DNA of 64,000 bases from Ailanthus altissimus (GCA_946807835.1 OX327700.1:25456001-25520000), one strand, 5' to 3'. Shown: positions 1 to 12,295, numbered from the stretch's first letter. Program-made: numbers and translations. Notes: generated by a model from the letters alone, not told the origin.

Positions 1-809
1 TAATAAGCATCTCAAAACTTATGTAAGATAATGATGTTACAGTTGAGTTTCACCATGGTTTTTGTGTTGTGAAGGACAAGATGCAGAAGGTTCTTCTGCA
101 AGGCTTAGTTAATGGAGGTCTCTATCTACTAACTGTGATACCCAAGGCAAGCAACTTTCAAACCATGTCTGATGTCAAAACACATAATGCAGCCATTTCA
201 CTTTTTGCTTCTTTACCTACAAATGAAACTCTTACAAACACTGAGTCTGATCAGTTTTCAAGTGTTATAGATAGTAGTAAATCAAGTTTGTCAAGAGAAC
301 TTTTAACTCTTTATAGGAAAATTGGACATCCTAGTGAGTCATTCATGAAAAATGTTATCTCCTTTTGTAATAAGCTTTCTCACTTGAATAAAAAATTTAG
401 TTTACCTTTCTGTGATGCTTGTGAAATAGGAAAGAACCATAAACTCAATTTTTTAAGTTCTGAAAACACAACCAAAAAACTACTAGAGATCCTCTATGCT
501 GATCTATGGGGTCCAGCACCTTTTATTTCAGAGAATGAATACAAATACTATCTTAGTATAGTTGATGACTACTCAAGATTCATTTGGATCTTTCCACTTC
601 AAACCAAATCACAAACTACTAGCATTGTTTTGCATTTTAAAATATTTATTGAAAAACAACTTGAACTTCAAATCAAAATTTTGCAAATTGACATGGGGAG
701 TGAATTTAGACCATTAAGCAAAATCTTAAAAGATGATGGAGTGCATACAAAACATACCTGCCCTTATACTTCTCAACAAAATGAAAAGGTAGAAATGAGA
801 CATAGATAG
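1..809 (+). pseudogene. copia pol: gag-pre-integrase and integrase core (element 1)
   Basis: Open from near base 1 to a TAG at 807-809; the ATG at 69 is internal, not a start. The integrase zinc-binding region is recognisable: the usual WHxRLGH appears as LYRKIGH, so the first His has become Tyr, while the Cys pair is kept in FCDACEIGK. The core follows, with the first catalytic Asp in YADLWGPAP, the second in the LQIDMGSEF region (normally TDNGGEF), and the Glu in the TSQQN...VEMRHR region. The loss of a zinc ligand and the stop right after the Glu motif indicate decay. In life this domain would insert cDNA into the host chromosome. Identity is certain at family level only. Confidence 0.9.
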
Positions 810-1656
810 ATTGTTGAAGTAGGTCTCTCACTACTCTTCCAAGCAAACATGCCTCTTGTTTTTTGGTGGGAAGCTTTTGAAACAGCAATGCATCTAATAA
901 ATAGACTTTCTACTCCCATTCTAAAAAATATTTCACCATTTGAGAAAATTTATAAAAAAAAAATAGATTATAGCAGCCTTAGAGTCTTTGAAAGTGCATG
1001 CTTTCCACACTTTAGGCCACTAAATAAACATAAACTTGACTACCACACCAGAAAATGTGTGTTTCTGAGATATAGTTCAAAACATAAGGGTTATAGGTGT
1101 CTTCTTCCTACAGAAAAAGTTTTCATTTCAAGAAATGTAACCTTTAATGAGAATGATTTTCCCTTTAGCTATAATCCTGAATTTCAAGGAGAAAATGATC
1201 AAATCATTGATCATAGTCAGCACAAATAACTCTTTGTACTACCCTTTCAGCAAGCAAGTCAACGTATCACAGTGTCAGGTACTGATCAACTAGAATTAAG
1301 CCAAGGAGAAGGGCCTTCAAGTCAAAGAACTTACAATACACAAACACAAGTCCTCAAGTATCAAACACACAACCAAAATAGACCACAAATGAATCACTTC
1401 AAATGCCATCCACACAAAACTTACATGGACACAACACTGATCTATTCAGCCTACAACCACCACAACAGATAGTGTCCATTCACCCTATGGTTACCAGATC
1501 AAAATCTAGTATTGTTAAACTTAAAATTTATATTGCTCAACAAGTTAAACAGCCAGATGAAGGCATTCCAACAGATGTACAATAAGCTCTAAAAGACAAT
1601 AAGTGGAGATTATCCATAAAAGAAGAGTACAAAGCTCTGATGAAGAATGATACACG
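810..1656 (+). pseudogene. copia pol: integrase C-terminal part and linker (element 1)
   Basis: Continues the integrase after the stop at 807-809. The stretch 849-1229 carries the typical copia C-terminal block (FWWEAF...A..LINRLSTPIL, then C-FLRYSSKHKGYRC, then a F-N-E-F/P signature). From 1230 the frame is lost. A poorly conserved linker follows, with the common MVTRSKS motif near 1485-1505 and an EYKALMKNDT motif near 1625-1655 that normally precedes reverse transcriptase. The sequence then stops abruptly at the insertion at 1662. Overlapping short ORFs at 1272-1585 are pieces of this linker in different frames, so at least one frameshift is present. Confidence 0.85.
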
Positions 1657-2296
1657 GACACTGTTGTGATATGGTGTGTGATATGTATAGATACATATAA
1701 TTTCAAAAATTAAATACGCAACGGAAGTATTCATACATGTTATACAATATGTAACAAACTTAAGCATGTAATCACATATATGATCATTCAAGCACAAATA
1801 TATCTCATATATATTTTTATGCATGATATAAAATGAATTATAAATAAATAACCTACCCGGTTATAAAGGTAGCTTTACAATTCTTCAAGAACTCTAAGCT
1901 TTAATTTGTTGAGCTCACCTTGAAGTGTTCCCTTGCACAATTCTAGTTCACAACTAAATTCGGTGGAATTGTGAAGCTAGAATGACAGCCTTGAATTTCT
2001 AGCAAATGATTGTTTTAACACTTAAAACAATTTGTCCTTATGAATGATTACTACCAAGAGATGAGAAGAATTAAGTGTTTTCTTTAGTTCTTTACAACTC
2101 TTTATATTGAACCTTGGTAAACCTTTGCATTTTCTCTAAACACTTTAAGAAAAACACTTAAGAAATGCTCTCAATTCTCTCTCCTTTCTCCTAGAACGAA
2201 TTTCACACTTGAATTACACAAATTGAACTCTTTCAATTCTTAATTAAGTGCAAAGAATGATTATTTCTCTTAGTGCTCCACCACCACTTATCCATG

Positions 2297-5013
2297 TGTC
2301 ACGCCCCAGACCCAAAAGATCTGACACACGACATCACTTACATTCATTCAATAATACTTAAACATTCATTTTAATTTCTTTCAGAATTATAGTAATTGAA
2401 TTATGACTGGGACAATTAGTAAACCGGAGATACGCAGAGTTTTCTCAGAGATTAACACTCTACTACGTCACCAGTAGCAACTTTATTACCGGAAGCCCAG
2501 AATATATTCATTGCAAATTCTTACTTAAAATCAATCCATTACTACACTTGGTGAAACTTAAACTAAATCCAACCACACACAATAAAATAATACATAAGTA
2601 TTTATTCACTAGGGACAAATCAAATATCTTATCCCACGTGTCCCCAAATGAAACACTTAGCAACCTAACAACTTAGGGAACCCAAGGAACAGCAGAAGCC
2701 TTGCCAAATCCGCTAAGCACACATGTACCTTATTTACCTGAAATCACCATAAACTATAATGAATATAAAACTCAGTAAGCATACTAGTTTTTCATATATC
2801 AAATACAAATACATATATGTACACAATGCATATGTATGATATGCTGTGATCAATCAAAATCATAATCTTATCAAATCACATATCATGTAAGCGCTTACAC
2901 ATTCTTTCAAAACACATAATAGGAATACTATTACTCGACTACTATTTAGTAGGACTTACATATCACATATCACATAATGAGCCAAATGTCACTCGTAGGT
3001 GACATACCGTATGAGAGGAATAGTACAAGTGAGGTCTTTAAATCACACATATATAACGCTTATGCCCGAAGGTAAAAGCCAAACCCTCACCCTGATCATC
3101 GGTGAGTCCTCTCACATGTACCAATACGCCACCACACGAATGTGATGACTCACACTTCCTTTAGGTACCAATAGGATCCTCCCTACATACGGAACACATA
3201 ACATATACCAATCCCGAAGGAAAGGCCACACATAAAGGCTCCACAAATCACATAAAATGCCTACTAAGTTAACAGTGAGTTCAAGTACCCTCAAATCACA
3301 AAATATTTCTCATGGACATATTACACTTCAAAAGCTTTCTTTGTTAAACGCATCTTATTTTGGAAAGCTCACTTTCAAAAACACATGTATGTCCATGCTC
3401 AATGTCAATGCTCACATTCATAAACATATATTCACATTTCATATCAAAATATACTTTGACATATCATAAACATATTCTTAACCCCATTTACAAAATCATA
3501 CAAAACAATTATTATGTTTATTGTGATTCCAGTAGTAAGTCTAGTATACTTACCTCTTAGCACTTACAGCTACAAGGCTTAAATCTCCTTAACCTATCAA
3601 TGGAGATCAATCCTTTCATAAGCCTCACAATTCACACAAATACTTAAATAGCTTACAAAATTATACACAATGCATTTAACACATCAAATTGGTCTAAATA
3701 CTTGATTTCTCAAAACTTGTCATTCTGACCACTTACACTTAACAAAATTTTCTAATACATCAAATGATGTCCAATTACTCCAAAATCAGAATTTATTAAT
3801 CTTGACTCATATATCCTTCCTATATATGAATATTATATCAAAATTCCTACACAATCCATTTCATACACATCATCAAATCCAAACTACCAACCTGACAGGA
3901 TCAAGATACTTACTGAACAATATTCAATCTCCTAATTTTATAAAATCATATACTAACTCAAAAATTGTAAAACTACCACAGAAATACTCTTGACACATAT
4001 ACCAATTCATGATAAATATTTTACTTCAAAATAACTGTCAAAAGTATTTTAAAACTATTTTATTGTCTAACTTTAAAAACCTGTTAATCAAATACTGTAA
4101 TGAGCTAATACACTTTAGAAAATCATAACACTTCAACCACATTGATCTAAATTCTAAATTCCGAGTATATCACATTAGATATATAAAATTATCATATTCT
4201 ATAAATTAGTAATTTTTAAAGATCATTGAATAGGTCAAAAATTATTTTCCACTGTATCATACTGTTTACACAGGAAATTTCTAGAATTTCAGGGTCATTT
4301 TGGTAAATTCACAACAAATTCAATTTCTGGAATTTTGAATCGATTCAAAGTCTTAGATGATCCTAAACATGTCTAATTTCATATACTCAAAATTCAAAAC
4401 CAGAATCGAATTACAAAAATTTATAAAATTCCTGGATCAAGAGACTATCAAGCAGAAATTCCACAATTCATCATAATTTATCAAGCTATCTTATAGATCA
4501 TCATCAATTCTCACAACATCAAACGAAATACACATCAAATCCTTAATTATACATATTTTCAGAAATCAAAACTTAAAGAAATTAACTTAATTAACACCAA
4601 TAAATTGATAATTAGTTGTGATATACCTCTAAAGATCCAAAATTTCAATTTCTTCTTCTTTTTCTTCTTCTTCTTCTCTTTCTCTCTCCTTTATTTCTCT
4701 CTTCTCTCTCTAAAAATGGGTAGCTCGACCAAAATGAGAGAATTAGGGTTTTTAAAAGTGTATTTTTATACTAAGTGGTTAATTTTTGGTATTTACGAAT
4801 TTACCCCCAAAACTTTCAAAGTATTACAATTTGGTCCCTAAAATAAATCTAAAGTCTTGCAATTAAACCCAATGTTAATAGTATGACCTTAACCTATACA
4901 AACACTACTAATAACAATATATAAATCAAATATCCCCCACATACAAATAAAATACGTATATTTATACATATATAAATATTTATTATTACCGGTTGTAGAT
5001 ACTGGTTACTACA
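2297..5013 (-). mobile_element. Solo LTR, family A, copy 1
   Basis: A 2717-bp unit beginning TGTCACGCCCC and ending GGTTACTACA on the plus strand, with CCATG on both sides (2292-2296 and 5014-5018). It matches copies at 38232-40950 and 52720-55547 along its whole length. No coding capacity is recognisable. Minus orientation is inferred because that strand has a TATA-like GTATAAAAATA (plus 4755-4775) followed by a GA-rich leader (4650-4715), and ends in GGGGCGTGACA, an end seen in plant Ty3/gypsy LTRs. It is nested in the insertion 1662-6678, so it is the younger of the two. Long LTR length and the end sequence suggest gypsy, not proven. Confidence 0.88.
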
Positions 5014-6486
5014 CCATGTTTGCCATTTCAAACATTAATCAATCATATTTTTCACTCAACAAATTGATTAATCCATATGAATCAATTATTAGTGCACAAA
5101 TGGCTTTTAATCAATGTTGAGTGGTCATACCACTTCACAAATGCACCATTTAACAAATTATAAGTGGCCAACATTGCTTATTATTAATAACAAGTGCTTA
5201 CTTCATTACTAAATGGTGTTTGCCACTTATTCCAATTAATAATAATAATTTGATTAATATATAAAATATTAATAATTCAAAACTATTTTGAATATTTACA
5301 TTTACTTTATATGTTTTTACCAAGCAAAGTAAATGGGTAAATACGTGATAAATTATTTATGGAGCAAGATTGAGCCACTTGTCAATTTCTTATTGGTTAA
5401 CAACTCTTGTAAACCAATAATGTATTTTACATTCAATTATTGACAAATGAATAATAAAAGAAACCTTGAAACATTTTTCATTTTGCTGAAAATTATTGGA
5501 TTACTTGTTCAATCCAATTTGCTACCCCAGTGCACAACGAGTACACTTCATATTGTGAGACTCTCAAAGTCTATGCCCGATTTTTCATATGAAACTATTT
5601 CACACGTCCGTGAATAATGTCCTACACATATGTTACGGATATTACAAAATGGTACATTAGACCATACAAGTTGAGGTTATAACATATTCGTATAATCATT
5701 CCATCATAAATATCATAGAAGAACGGAGATATAGATCAACACCGTTAAGTCTCCATGTGCTCAACCATAAACTTATCTCTAGATTTGTATTTCAATAAAT
5801 AATATCCGTAAACACTTTTACGATATTATTTTTTCGAGAATAAAATTAATTCTCGGATATATCTGCTTATGGCCATAAATATTTCTGAAATACAACCTTG
5901 GAGTTTCAGGATATTTTACTCACTTAATTGAGTTGATGGATCCCATATCTGTACACACTGGACTCTATGAGCATCGGACCATACCCAACGACATCCAACG
6001 GTCAGACCATAAAAGGTATCTGACATATGTGGAACCAAAGTATGATGGATCACTCACAAGTTCACCGTGGCACTCAGGTCTAAGGACCACGAATACTACT
6101 CAACTCAAAAGATCCTCCATTGACAGCTTTATGGGATGTCTATTGGAGATCTTTGTGAGTCTGTTCAATATTCAATCCTTACTGAATACTTGTATCTCTA
6201 TACGAGTTTCCACTAAACTCATGGTCTGCTAAGACTAACCATCTGGACTATCCAGATATAGATATACACTGATCTATATATATTAAGGTCTTCACTAACA
6301 AACCCGCATTAGTGAAGATAAATTAGGAACATTAAATTTAAGAACATATTTGCATAACAATATTTCCTAACACCATTTGCAACTCATTGCAACTATGCCA
6401 TTACTAATATATTCTTAGGTCTTTGTCCCATTTCAGACAAGGCTTTAACTCTTTAGATTTTACTAACTCTTAGTTCTGATCTAAAC

Positions 6487-6541
6487 TCCTTTAAATCAGA
6501 TCTGAACTCTTTCAGATCAGATCTGAACTTTTTCAGATCAT
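6487..6541. repeat. Short tandem repeat with CAGATCTGAAC unit
   Basis: About 2.5 copies of a 22-24 bp unit containing the palindromic AGATCT, inside the long LTR insertion near its CAACA end. No function can be assigned. Confidence 0.7.
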
Positions 6542-6683
6542 ACAATGTCTAAAACGTTACAAGCATCTTACCATATTTGTATATAAAATAATTAGTGATA
6601 TATTGAAATCATAAATGTATAAACATAAAGCAAATATTTATACATAAAAGGGATGGCACGTAAGCACAAATCCCAACAGACAC

Positions 6684-7480
6684 TTGTAGAAAATAAACCT
6701 GACTTGAAAGTAATAGGCAGCAGATGAGTGTATAAGATCAAATACAAACCAAATGGAGATGTGGCAAGGTACAAGGCCAGGCTTGTTGCTAAGAGATATG
6801 ATCAAACTGCTGGAGTTGACTACACAGAAACTTTCAGCCCTGTGGTAAAGTCAGCCACTATTCAAGTTGTAATCAGTTTAGCCACATACTTCAATTGGAA
6901 AATTAAACAAGTGGACATCAATAATGCTTTCCTCAATGGTGACCTATCGGAGCAAGTGTTTATGCTGCAACCAAAGGGGTTTGAAGACAAAAGTAGACCA
7001 CATGCAGTATGCAAGCTAAAGAAAGCTCTCTATGAACTCAAGCAAGCCCCTAAGGCATAGTTTGAAAAACTAAGAGCAGCATTGTTTCAATGGGGTTTCA
7101 CAAACTCAAGGTTTGACAATTCACTTTTTATTTTTAAAGAGAAAGAAAGATTAGTATTTTTACTTGTATATGTAGATGACATTTTGATTACTGGCAATGA
7201 TGAGAAACTAAATGAATCAGTAATCAAAAGGCTTGATCAAACCTTCTCCTTGAAAGTCTTAGCACCTTTGAGTTATTTCCTTGGCATTGAGGTTAAAAGA
7301 GATCATCAAGGCATACACTTTAGTCAAAACAAGTATATTCTGGATATTCTAAAAAGAGTTGGTTTACAAAACAGTAAACCAAGTCCAACACCCATGAATA
7401 CCGATGCAAAACTTTCAAAAGATCAAGGGACAGACTTTCAAGATAAAACTCTCTATAGAAGCATAATGAGGGCACTTTAA
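6684..7480 (+). pseudogene. copia pol: reverse transcriptase (element 1)
   Basis: Reverse transcriptase of element 1 downstream of the insertion. In order: a VYKIKYKPNG block, KARLVAKRYDQTAG, DYTETFSPVVK, VDINNAFLNGDL (a catalytic Asp region), then a TAG at 7058-7060 in the KQAPKAW motif. A new open stretch follows with YVDDILITGND (catalytic YVDD, about 7170-7200), FLGIEV and the thumb-like region to about 7480. Apart from the stop and a stop near 6726 the frame is well kept, suggesting moderate age. It would copy the element RNA into cDNA. The fit with 1-1656 across the insertion shows both belong to one element. Confidence 0.92.
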
Positions 7481-8115
7481 TATGTGACCCTTACTTGACC
7501 AGAGATAGCTTTCAGTGTTAATAAGTTAAGTCAATTCATGGAGAAACCAAAAGAGTCTCACTAGATTAGTTGCAAAAGAATACTGAGATATCTTCAGGGG
7601 AGCTCTAATCATGGTCTGCAATATACCAGAAATGGGAAATTAGAACTAGAAGCATATATTGATGCAAGTTGGGCAAATGATGTTGATGATAGAAAATCAA
7701 TATGTGGGTACAATGTTTATCTATGTGGAAATCTCATTTCCTGGTGCTCTAGAAAACAGAAAGTTGTTGCAATATCGAGCACTGAATCTAAATACAGATC
7801 CTTAGCTCAAACTGGAGCAGAGGTGGCATGGCTAGTCTCATTGCTATCCGAGATGCATATTAAGCTGCTGTCAAAACCAGTAATCTAGTGTGACAATTAG
7901 AGTGCAGCAATATTAGCCAGTTTTCCTATATTCCATGCTAGAACAAAACACATAGAAATAGATGTACATTAAGTTAGAGACAAGGTGGTTAACAATGAGT
8001 TAGAGATAAAATTTGTTCTGTTTAAAGAACAAATTGCAGACATTATGACAAAGCCCATGACAGTAGAAAGGTTCAATTGTTTGAAAGGCAAGCTCAAGAT
8101 ACTTCCAAATGCTTG
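7481..8115 (+). pseudogene. copia pol: RNase H (element 1)
   Basis: Read through several stops, this is the copia RNase H: LSQFMEKP and KRILRYLQG, a first acidic residue in the YIDASWAND block, GYNVYLCGNLISWCSRKQ, STESKYRSLA with the second acidic residue, a CDN motif after a stop, HARTKHIEID, and the C-terminal ADIMTKP block ending in a stop at 8113-8115. At least five in-frame stops interrupt it, several at TGG-to-TAG or CAA-to-TAA type positions. It would degrade template RNA during reverse transcription. Confidence 0.88.
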
Positions 8116-8120
8116 AGCTT

Positions 8121-8510
8121 GAAATGGGGAATTAATTCAAGTGTAACTTTAAATCATTACAGCACGATAGAGGAAATGAAAAACATTTAAATATTAGTTG
8201 AGGGAGTGCTGCATATGAAAAGATTGAGAGTATCACTGAGAAACTTTTACGGTTGTACTGTGCAAAACAAGAAATCATATAACATCCAATAAAAGAGCAA
8301 CAGGTGCCGAGACACATTTTCCAATCAGATTCCTTAGCTAAAAATCAAGAAACTGCCAATGATTGCAAATGATGAGCTGTACAATTTTTGATGTAAAAAT
8401 TTGTGTACTACTCTTTGTATATAAATCCTCTATACAGTGTAAATGATTCATTCTGCTGCAATACAATTACAAAAGGTTATTTGGCTCTGTTCTCTCTGTC
8501 TTTCGGGTTC
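8121..8510 (+). repeat. Polypurine tract and probable 3' LTR of element 1
   Basis: A purine run (GAAATGGGGA, 8121-8130) directly follows the pol stop, as expected of the plus-strand primer. The next roughly 380 bp have LTR character, including TATATAAAT at 8418-8426. The first bases after the tract are not the usual TG, and without the 5' LTR in the window the 3' boundary cannot be fixed. Confidence 0.6.
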
Positions 8511-8515
8511 CCATC

Positions 8516-8980
8516 TACGGCCAAAATTTAGCTATTGGCCTTGGTGTTGTGATGCATAATCACTTCGGTAAGGTCTTGGTTTCCTCAGTTACTCAACTTA
8601 TCTCTTTTGTGTCTGTGGAGATTGCTGAAGTCTTGACTACTATTCGAGGACTACATTTAGCGCGCCAATTTAATATTGACCGTATAGAGATAGAACTTAA
8701 TTGTTTAACTGTAGTGAATGCGGTGAAGTCTGCTAAGTTTTCTATGTTTGCTAGTGATGACAGTTTAGAATATTAGTAAGTTGTTGCCAGGCTTTTCTAT
8801 TTTTTTTCAATTATTTATGCAGATAGGGATGCGAATAGAGTAGCTTATAATTTAGCAAAATATGCTCTTACTATAACTCAGGAAGCTGTATGAGTTGATA
8901 TTGTCCTTACTCTTCTTCAGTCGACTGATCATTCATGTGTTTAATTTTTTTCGTTATATAGTTTCTTATTATTAAAAAAA
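8516..8980 (+). pseudogene. Plant RNase H-like (RVT_3) fragment, LINE 3' end
   Basis: Translates to the plant RNase H-like domain that sits at the C-terminus of L1-type LINE ORF2 and related sequences: GLGVVMHNHFGKVL, then VEIAEVLTTIRGLHLARQF, then IEIELNCLTVVNA (open 8549-8776). After a frameshift comes the conserved tail DRDANRVAYNLAKYAL near 8825-8875. The coding part ends before 8945, followed by a short UTR and an A-rich run at about 8971-8979. A LINE 3' end is the likely source; a host RNase H-like gene fragment is possible. It abuts element 1. Confidence 0.75.
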
Positions 8981-11660
8981 CAAACAGACGTTTATGATGA
9001 ATTTGTGACCATTAATTTTTCGGAACGTTTTGGATTTTTCATGGGCTTCAAGAGTAATATTAATTCATTGCAATTCTATTGTTCCACGAAGTACAGCTCA
9101 ACATTTAGTTGTTGTTCTATATTCAACACAAAATCTACATTTCTTCGGCGTTTTATTTTAAAGGAATAAGTAACCATAATTTTGTATAGAAGTTAGAAAA
9201 TGAAAGCAGATAGTTACTAGAAGAGAAAAATAATTATGCTCTAAGGTAAGATTTTAGTTACCCAAAGCTATCAAAACTTAAAAAGATAATGACCAAACAT
9301 AATACACAATTATGCAATAAGGTTCTAGAGTTAGTAAACTACCGTAATTCTTGGAGGAGAATTTGTTTTACAACAAAATTCAAAGTCTAAAACACAATCA
9401 TACTCATTTCCCACTGCAAAACAAAACTTGTAAATCATATTATATACTTTTGACTTGTGAGTTTTTTTGGTATGGTTTTTTTAAGAAAATTTGTTGTGCA
9501 ATCCATAATACTAGTGAAATCAATAAGATATCATATTATGATACTCCTTAATCAAAATTATAAATGGATTAGTCTTTTTCTGCTTCCAATTCCTTTGATG
9601 ATAGATATAATTCAAACTATAAAATTATGCATATTATTCAAGAAGTCCAATTTAACTTGTACAAAGTATTCCTCATTTATAGAACTCGGTCCTAGCGACT
9701 TTGAATAAATTAAATTATCTGTTGTGGATAAAGTCCTCGGTTTGCGGTTAGTTTTTTTTTAATAGAAAAAATGAGCATTTGCATGCACTCAATAGAATCT
9801 GATTAGATTGCACCGATGATTATTGTGGCAATATCCATCTAATACTTAAATTAGTAATTTTTTATAACTGATGACAATTTTGGGAACCTTTAGAGAACTC
9901 GGTTACACTCATGGAATATGTTTAGGCTACGTCGATTATTATCTTGGCAATAATCATCCGATATTTAAATTAATTATTTTGATAACTCAAGAGAATTTTG
10001 AAAACCTTTGGCTAGTCGGTTTAGCTCTCTACATCTACGCTGGTGGTTATAATAGCAATAACTCTTCAATACCTCAATTAGTTTTTTTTTGTTTTGGTTA
10101 CTTAGGAGAATTTTGAAAGTTTTGGCCGATCAATTTTGCTATCCGTATCATCCTCCACATTTTGGAGTGGGAAAAAAAAAATTGGGATCGAAAAATCAGG
10201 ACCTGGGAAGATTCTCAGTTAAGCTACTAATGTGAGCTCACCAGCCAATTTTGCTTCTTCTGTCCGAGGACAGTATGCTTCGAAAGTGGGGATCTTCGGC
10301 CTCTGATTGTTAATAAATAGAGCCTTATAGACTCTTCGAGCTTGGAATGGGCTTTTATAGAACCTTTTCGAGCTTGGTACTAATTGGGTGCTCTTGGGCC
10401 TTTTAGCTTCGGCTGAATTTCTATAAGCCAGTCAATATTACAAGAATAACGTTTATTATTATTTAAAAAATTAATTTATTTAATAATACTATTTACTCAC
10501 TCATTTATATCTAAATTTATTTATTTTTTATCTAATGGATATGACACCAAATTTGGGCCTTAGTGAGCCGAGCTCGGTTCCGAGCCTCCGAAATCTAGGA
10601 GCAACATCAATGAAGAAATCCAATTTAAGTTGCACAAAATATTTCTCGTTAAAACAATTTGCAAATAATCAGCATTAAGCAAAGAACTCAAGTCTCGTCT
10701 CAATTAAAGAGAAGTAAAAAACAATGATGCGACTCAAGTCAGGAGACCAAGTATCCACCATTCTCGCAAAATATAAATCCAAGACTTGTCAGTTGTCACT
10801 CCAAGACCTGTAGTTTTGTGGCGTGTTACCAGTCTTATTGTGTTTCCCAGTGGCGTGTAATTTTAAGGATGATTAAGATTGCAAATATCAAATAGGGGTT
10901 TTACGAGGGTTAAGAAATAATCCAATTTGAAACAAAATAAATTACTCTCAATGATGCATTTTACATGAATCACTTAAGATTCATTGGTAAGTGATCGTCT
11001 AAAGAATCTCAAATCGATTCGTACTGATAACTTAATCAAGCAGCATGAAAGTTTCACCAATATGCATGTAATCAGAGCCAATCTGCAACTGTGCCGTTCT
11101 AAAAGATAGTTTCTACTTCAGAATTTAGGTCCTGGGCATGCATATATGACCTAACTCTATTTGGGTTTTTCAATCATGAAGGTCGTTTACAGAAACAGCT
11201 TCTGAAATGGCCTTTTGGTTTGCAAAGAGCCATTTTTCGTTTGAGAATTATCCAGGAAACAGAAATGCACAAAACAATAATTAGTTTTGGCTCTTCTTTT
11301 GCCCAAAAAAGGATAAACATGCATGCAATGCATTGCTGCCTAACTTATTCTGCTTTCAACGTCATGCAAATTTAATTATCCATTGTTCTACTGTTTTTGC
11401 CCACCTTTTAAAGATAATTTTTATGATCTAATTGATGTAACGCATGCACATTATCCTTATTATTATTATTATCACTAATTAGATAAATATATATTTTTAA
11501 TTCTAGCCTTTGGCATTATTAGGCTGTCCAATGCAACATCACAGCATTTGTCATTTTTTTTGTGGAATTTGCGTTTTTGAAAAAGTTAACTGGGGACGTG
11601 CCTGATATATTCTCATGCAGCTTTTGGTTTGTGTTTACACAACAATTTAAACTGCATCCT
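8981..11660. other. No gene recognised
   Basis: AT-rich sequence with short open frames that resemble nothing and lack codon structure. It contains the degenerate tandem repeat at 9790-10135 and a slightly more GC-rich stretch (10140-10620) of repeat-like appearance. No promoter, RNA gene or protein family can be supported. Confidence 0.7.
9790..10135. repeat. Degenerate tandem repeat, period about 108-120 bp
   Basis: Three diverged units share the order ATTATTxTxGCAAT, CATCxxATAxTTAAATTA, TAACTxAxGAxAATTTTG and GxxAACCTTTxG. CATCT/CATCC starts at about 9836 and 9955, with a third related start near 10063. The units are too diverged to code; the open frame at 9871-10116 is an accident of this array. 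Confidence 0.6.
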
Positions 11661-11868
11661 AACGATTTTTTTTGAAACAGTGGAAATTTTTTATTAATAA
11701 GATAAATTGGATTTTACCTCATTGAAAATAAATATAGGTAGAGACTCAACTCATATACAATTAACAAAGTTTAAATAAGTGATTTTAGTTAACAAGTGAG
11801 ACACAAAATTAACTTTTCGCTTTACTAACTTACGAGAAATATTCAATATAGACCATTCTGATGTAGTT

Positions 11869-12295
11869 CTAATATGAAAAGAAATTCAAGAGAAGTGAAA
11901 GAATAAACTGTAGAGTTGAAATAATATTATTACAATTCGTTTCCACTTCAGAAATTTGTAAAGGATGATGTCGAAGTAATCTTACACCTTTAAAAATTGT
12001 TGCACTGAAAGGGAAAGAGCCACAAACTGTTTTTGCAAACAACATTTCTAAGCTCATCCGGATAATAGCACCAATATCAAATTGAAATTCACCAATTTTA
12101 ATAGTAGCATCCAAATTCATTTTTAAAGAACCAGAATGTTTCCAAATTTTTGCCGTAGGAGGTATACTAAGAGGTTGAATGAGTAAAAGATCTCCACCAT
12201 GATAAGACAAAACCATTGGAGAAAATTAGCTCAAAAGCCAAACATCCTATGTAAAATGGCAAGAAGAGATGTTTCCAAGCTATCTTCACAATGTT
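11869..12295 (-). pseudogene. LINE ORF2: RNase H domain (RVT_3) and zinc-finger-like tail
   Basis: The open part 12216-11869 reads as the plant LINE RNase H domain: WKHSGSLKMNLDATI (normally LKLNVDAA), FDIGAIIRMS (normally GxGxVIRDS), then an ISEVETNC block corresponding to IEVETD. Upstream, in another frame and with a stop, a CEDSLETSLLA patch near 12290-12255 resembles the zinc-binding region that precedes it. The stretch is truncated and frameshifted. It represents the C-terminal end of LINE ORF2. Confidence 0.75.

Larger units (their letters stand above)
1662..6678 (-). mobile_element. Long LTR-type insertion in element 1 (probable solo LTR), itself carrying a nested insertion
   Basis: Begins TGTTG and ends CAACA, with the identical 5-bp flank GACAC on both sides, as expected of an LTR retrotransposon or solo LTR. 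With the nested 2.7-kb insert removed (2297-5013 plus one duplicated CCATG) about 2295 bp remain. There is no recognisable gag or pol in either strand and I found no second internal LTR copy, so a solo LTR is the simplest reading; a non-coding (LARD-type) element is the alternative. Minus orientation is inferred because the minus strand starts TGTTGGGATT and has a TTCCGTTGCG motif near its end, where plant copia LTRs often carry TTCCGCTGCG. The superfamily is uncertain. Confidence 0.82.
1..8510 (+). mobile_element. Ty1/copia retrotransposon, element 1 (5' end outside window, interrupted)
   Basis: Domains read in copia order on the plus strand: gag-pre-integrase, integrase, reverse transcriptase with YVDD, RNase H, polypurine tract, LTR-like tail. 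The integrase-before-RT order defines Ty1/copia. The pol region is cut between the integrase/linker part and RT by a 5017-bp insertion at 1662-6678, flanked by the 5-bp duplication GACAC (1657-1661 and 6679-6683). Flanking pol sequence continues in the same sense on both sides. Stops and small frame breaks occur throughout, so the element is dead. The 5' LTR, gag and most of protease lie before base 1. The LTR end near 8510 is estimated. Confidence 0.9.

Noticed and set aside
3112..3294. Minus open frame of 60 codons, recurring at 39235-38984 and 53851-53669
   Set aside because: It recurs because it lies in the three family A LTR copies. Differences between copies change amino acids freely and one copy is extended by loss of the stop; no family match. 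Most likely chance.
9351..10116. Plus open frames of 66-83 codons
   Set aside because: No protein resemblance; the last lies in a degenerate tandem repeat.
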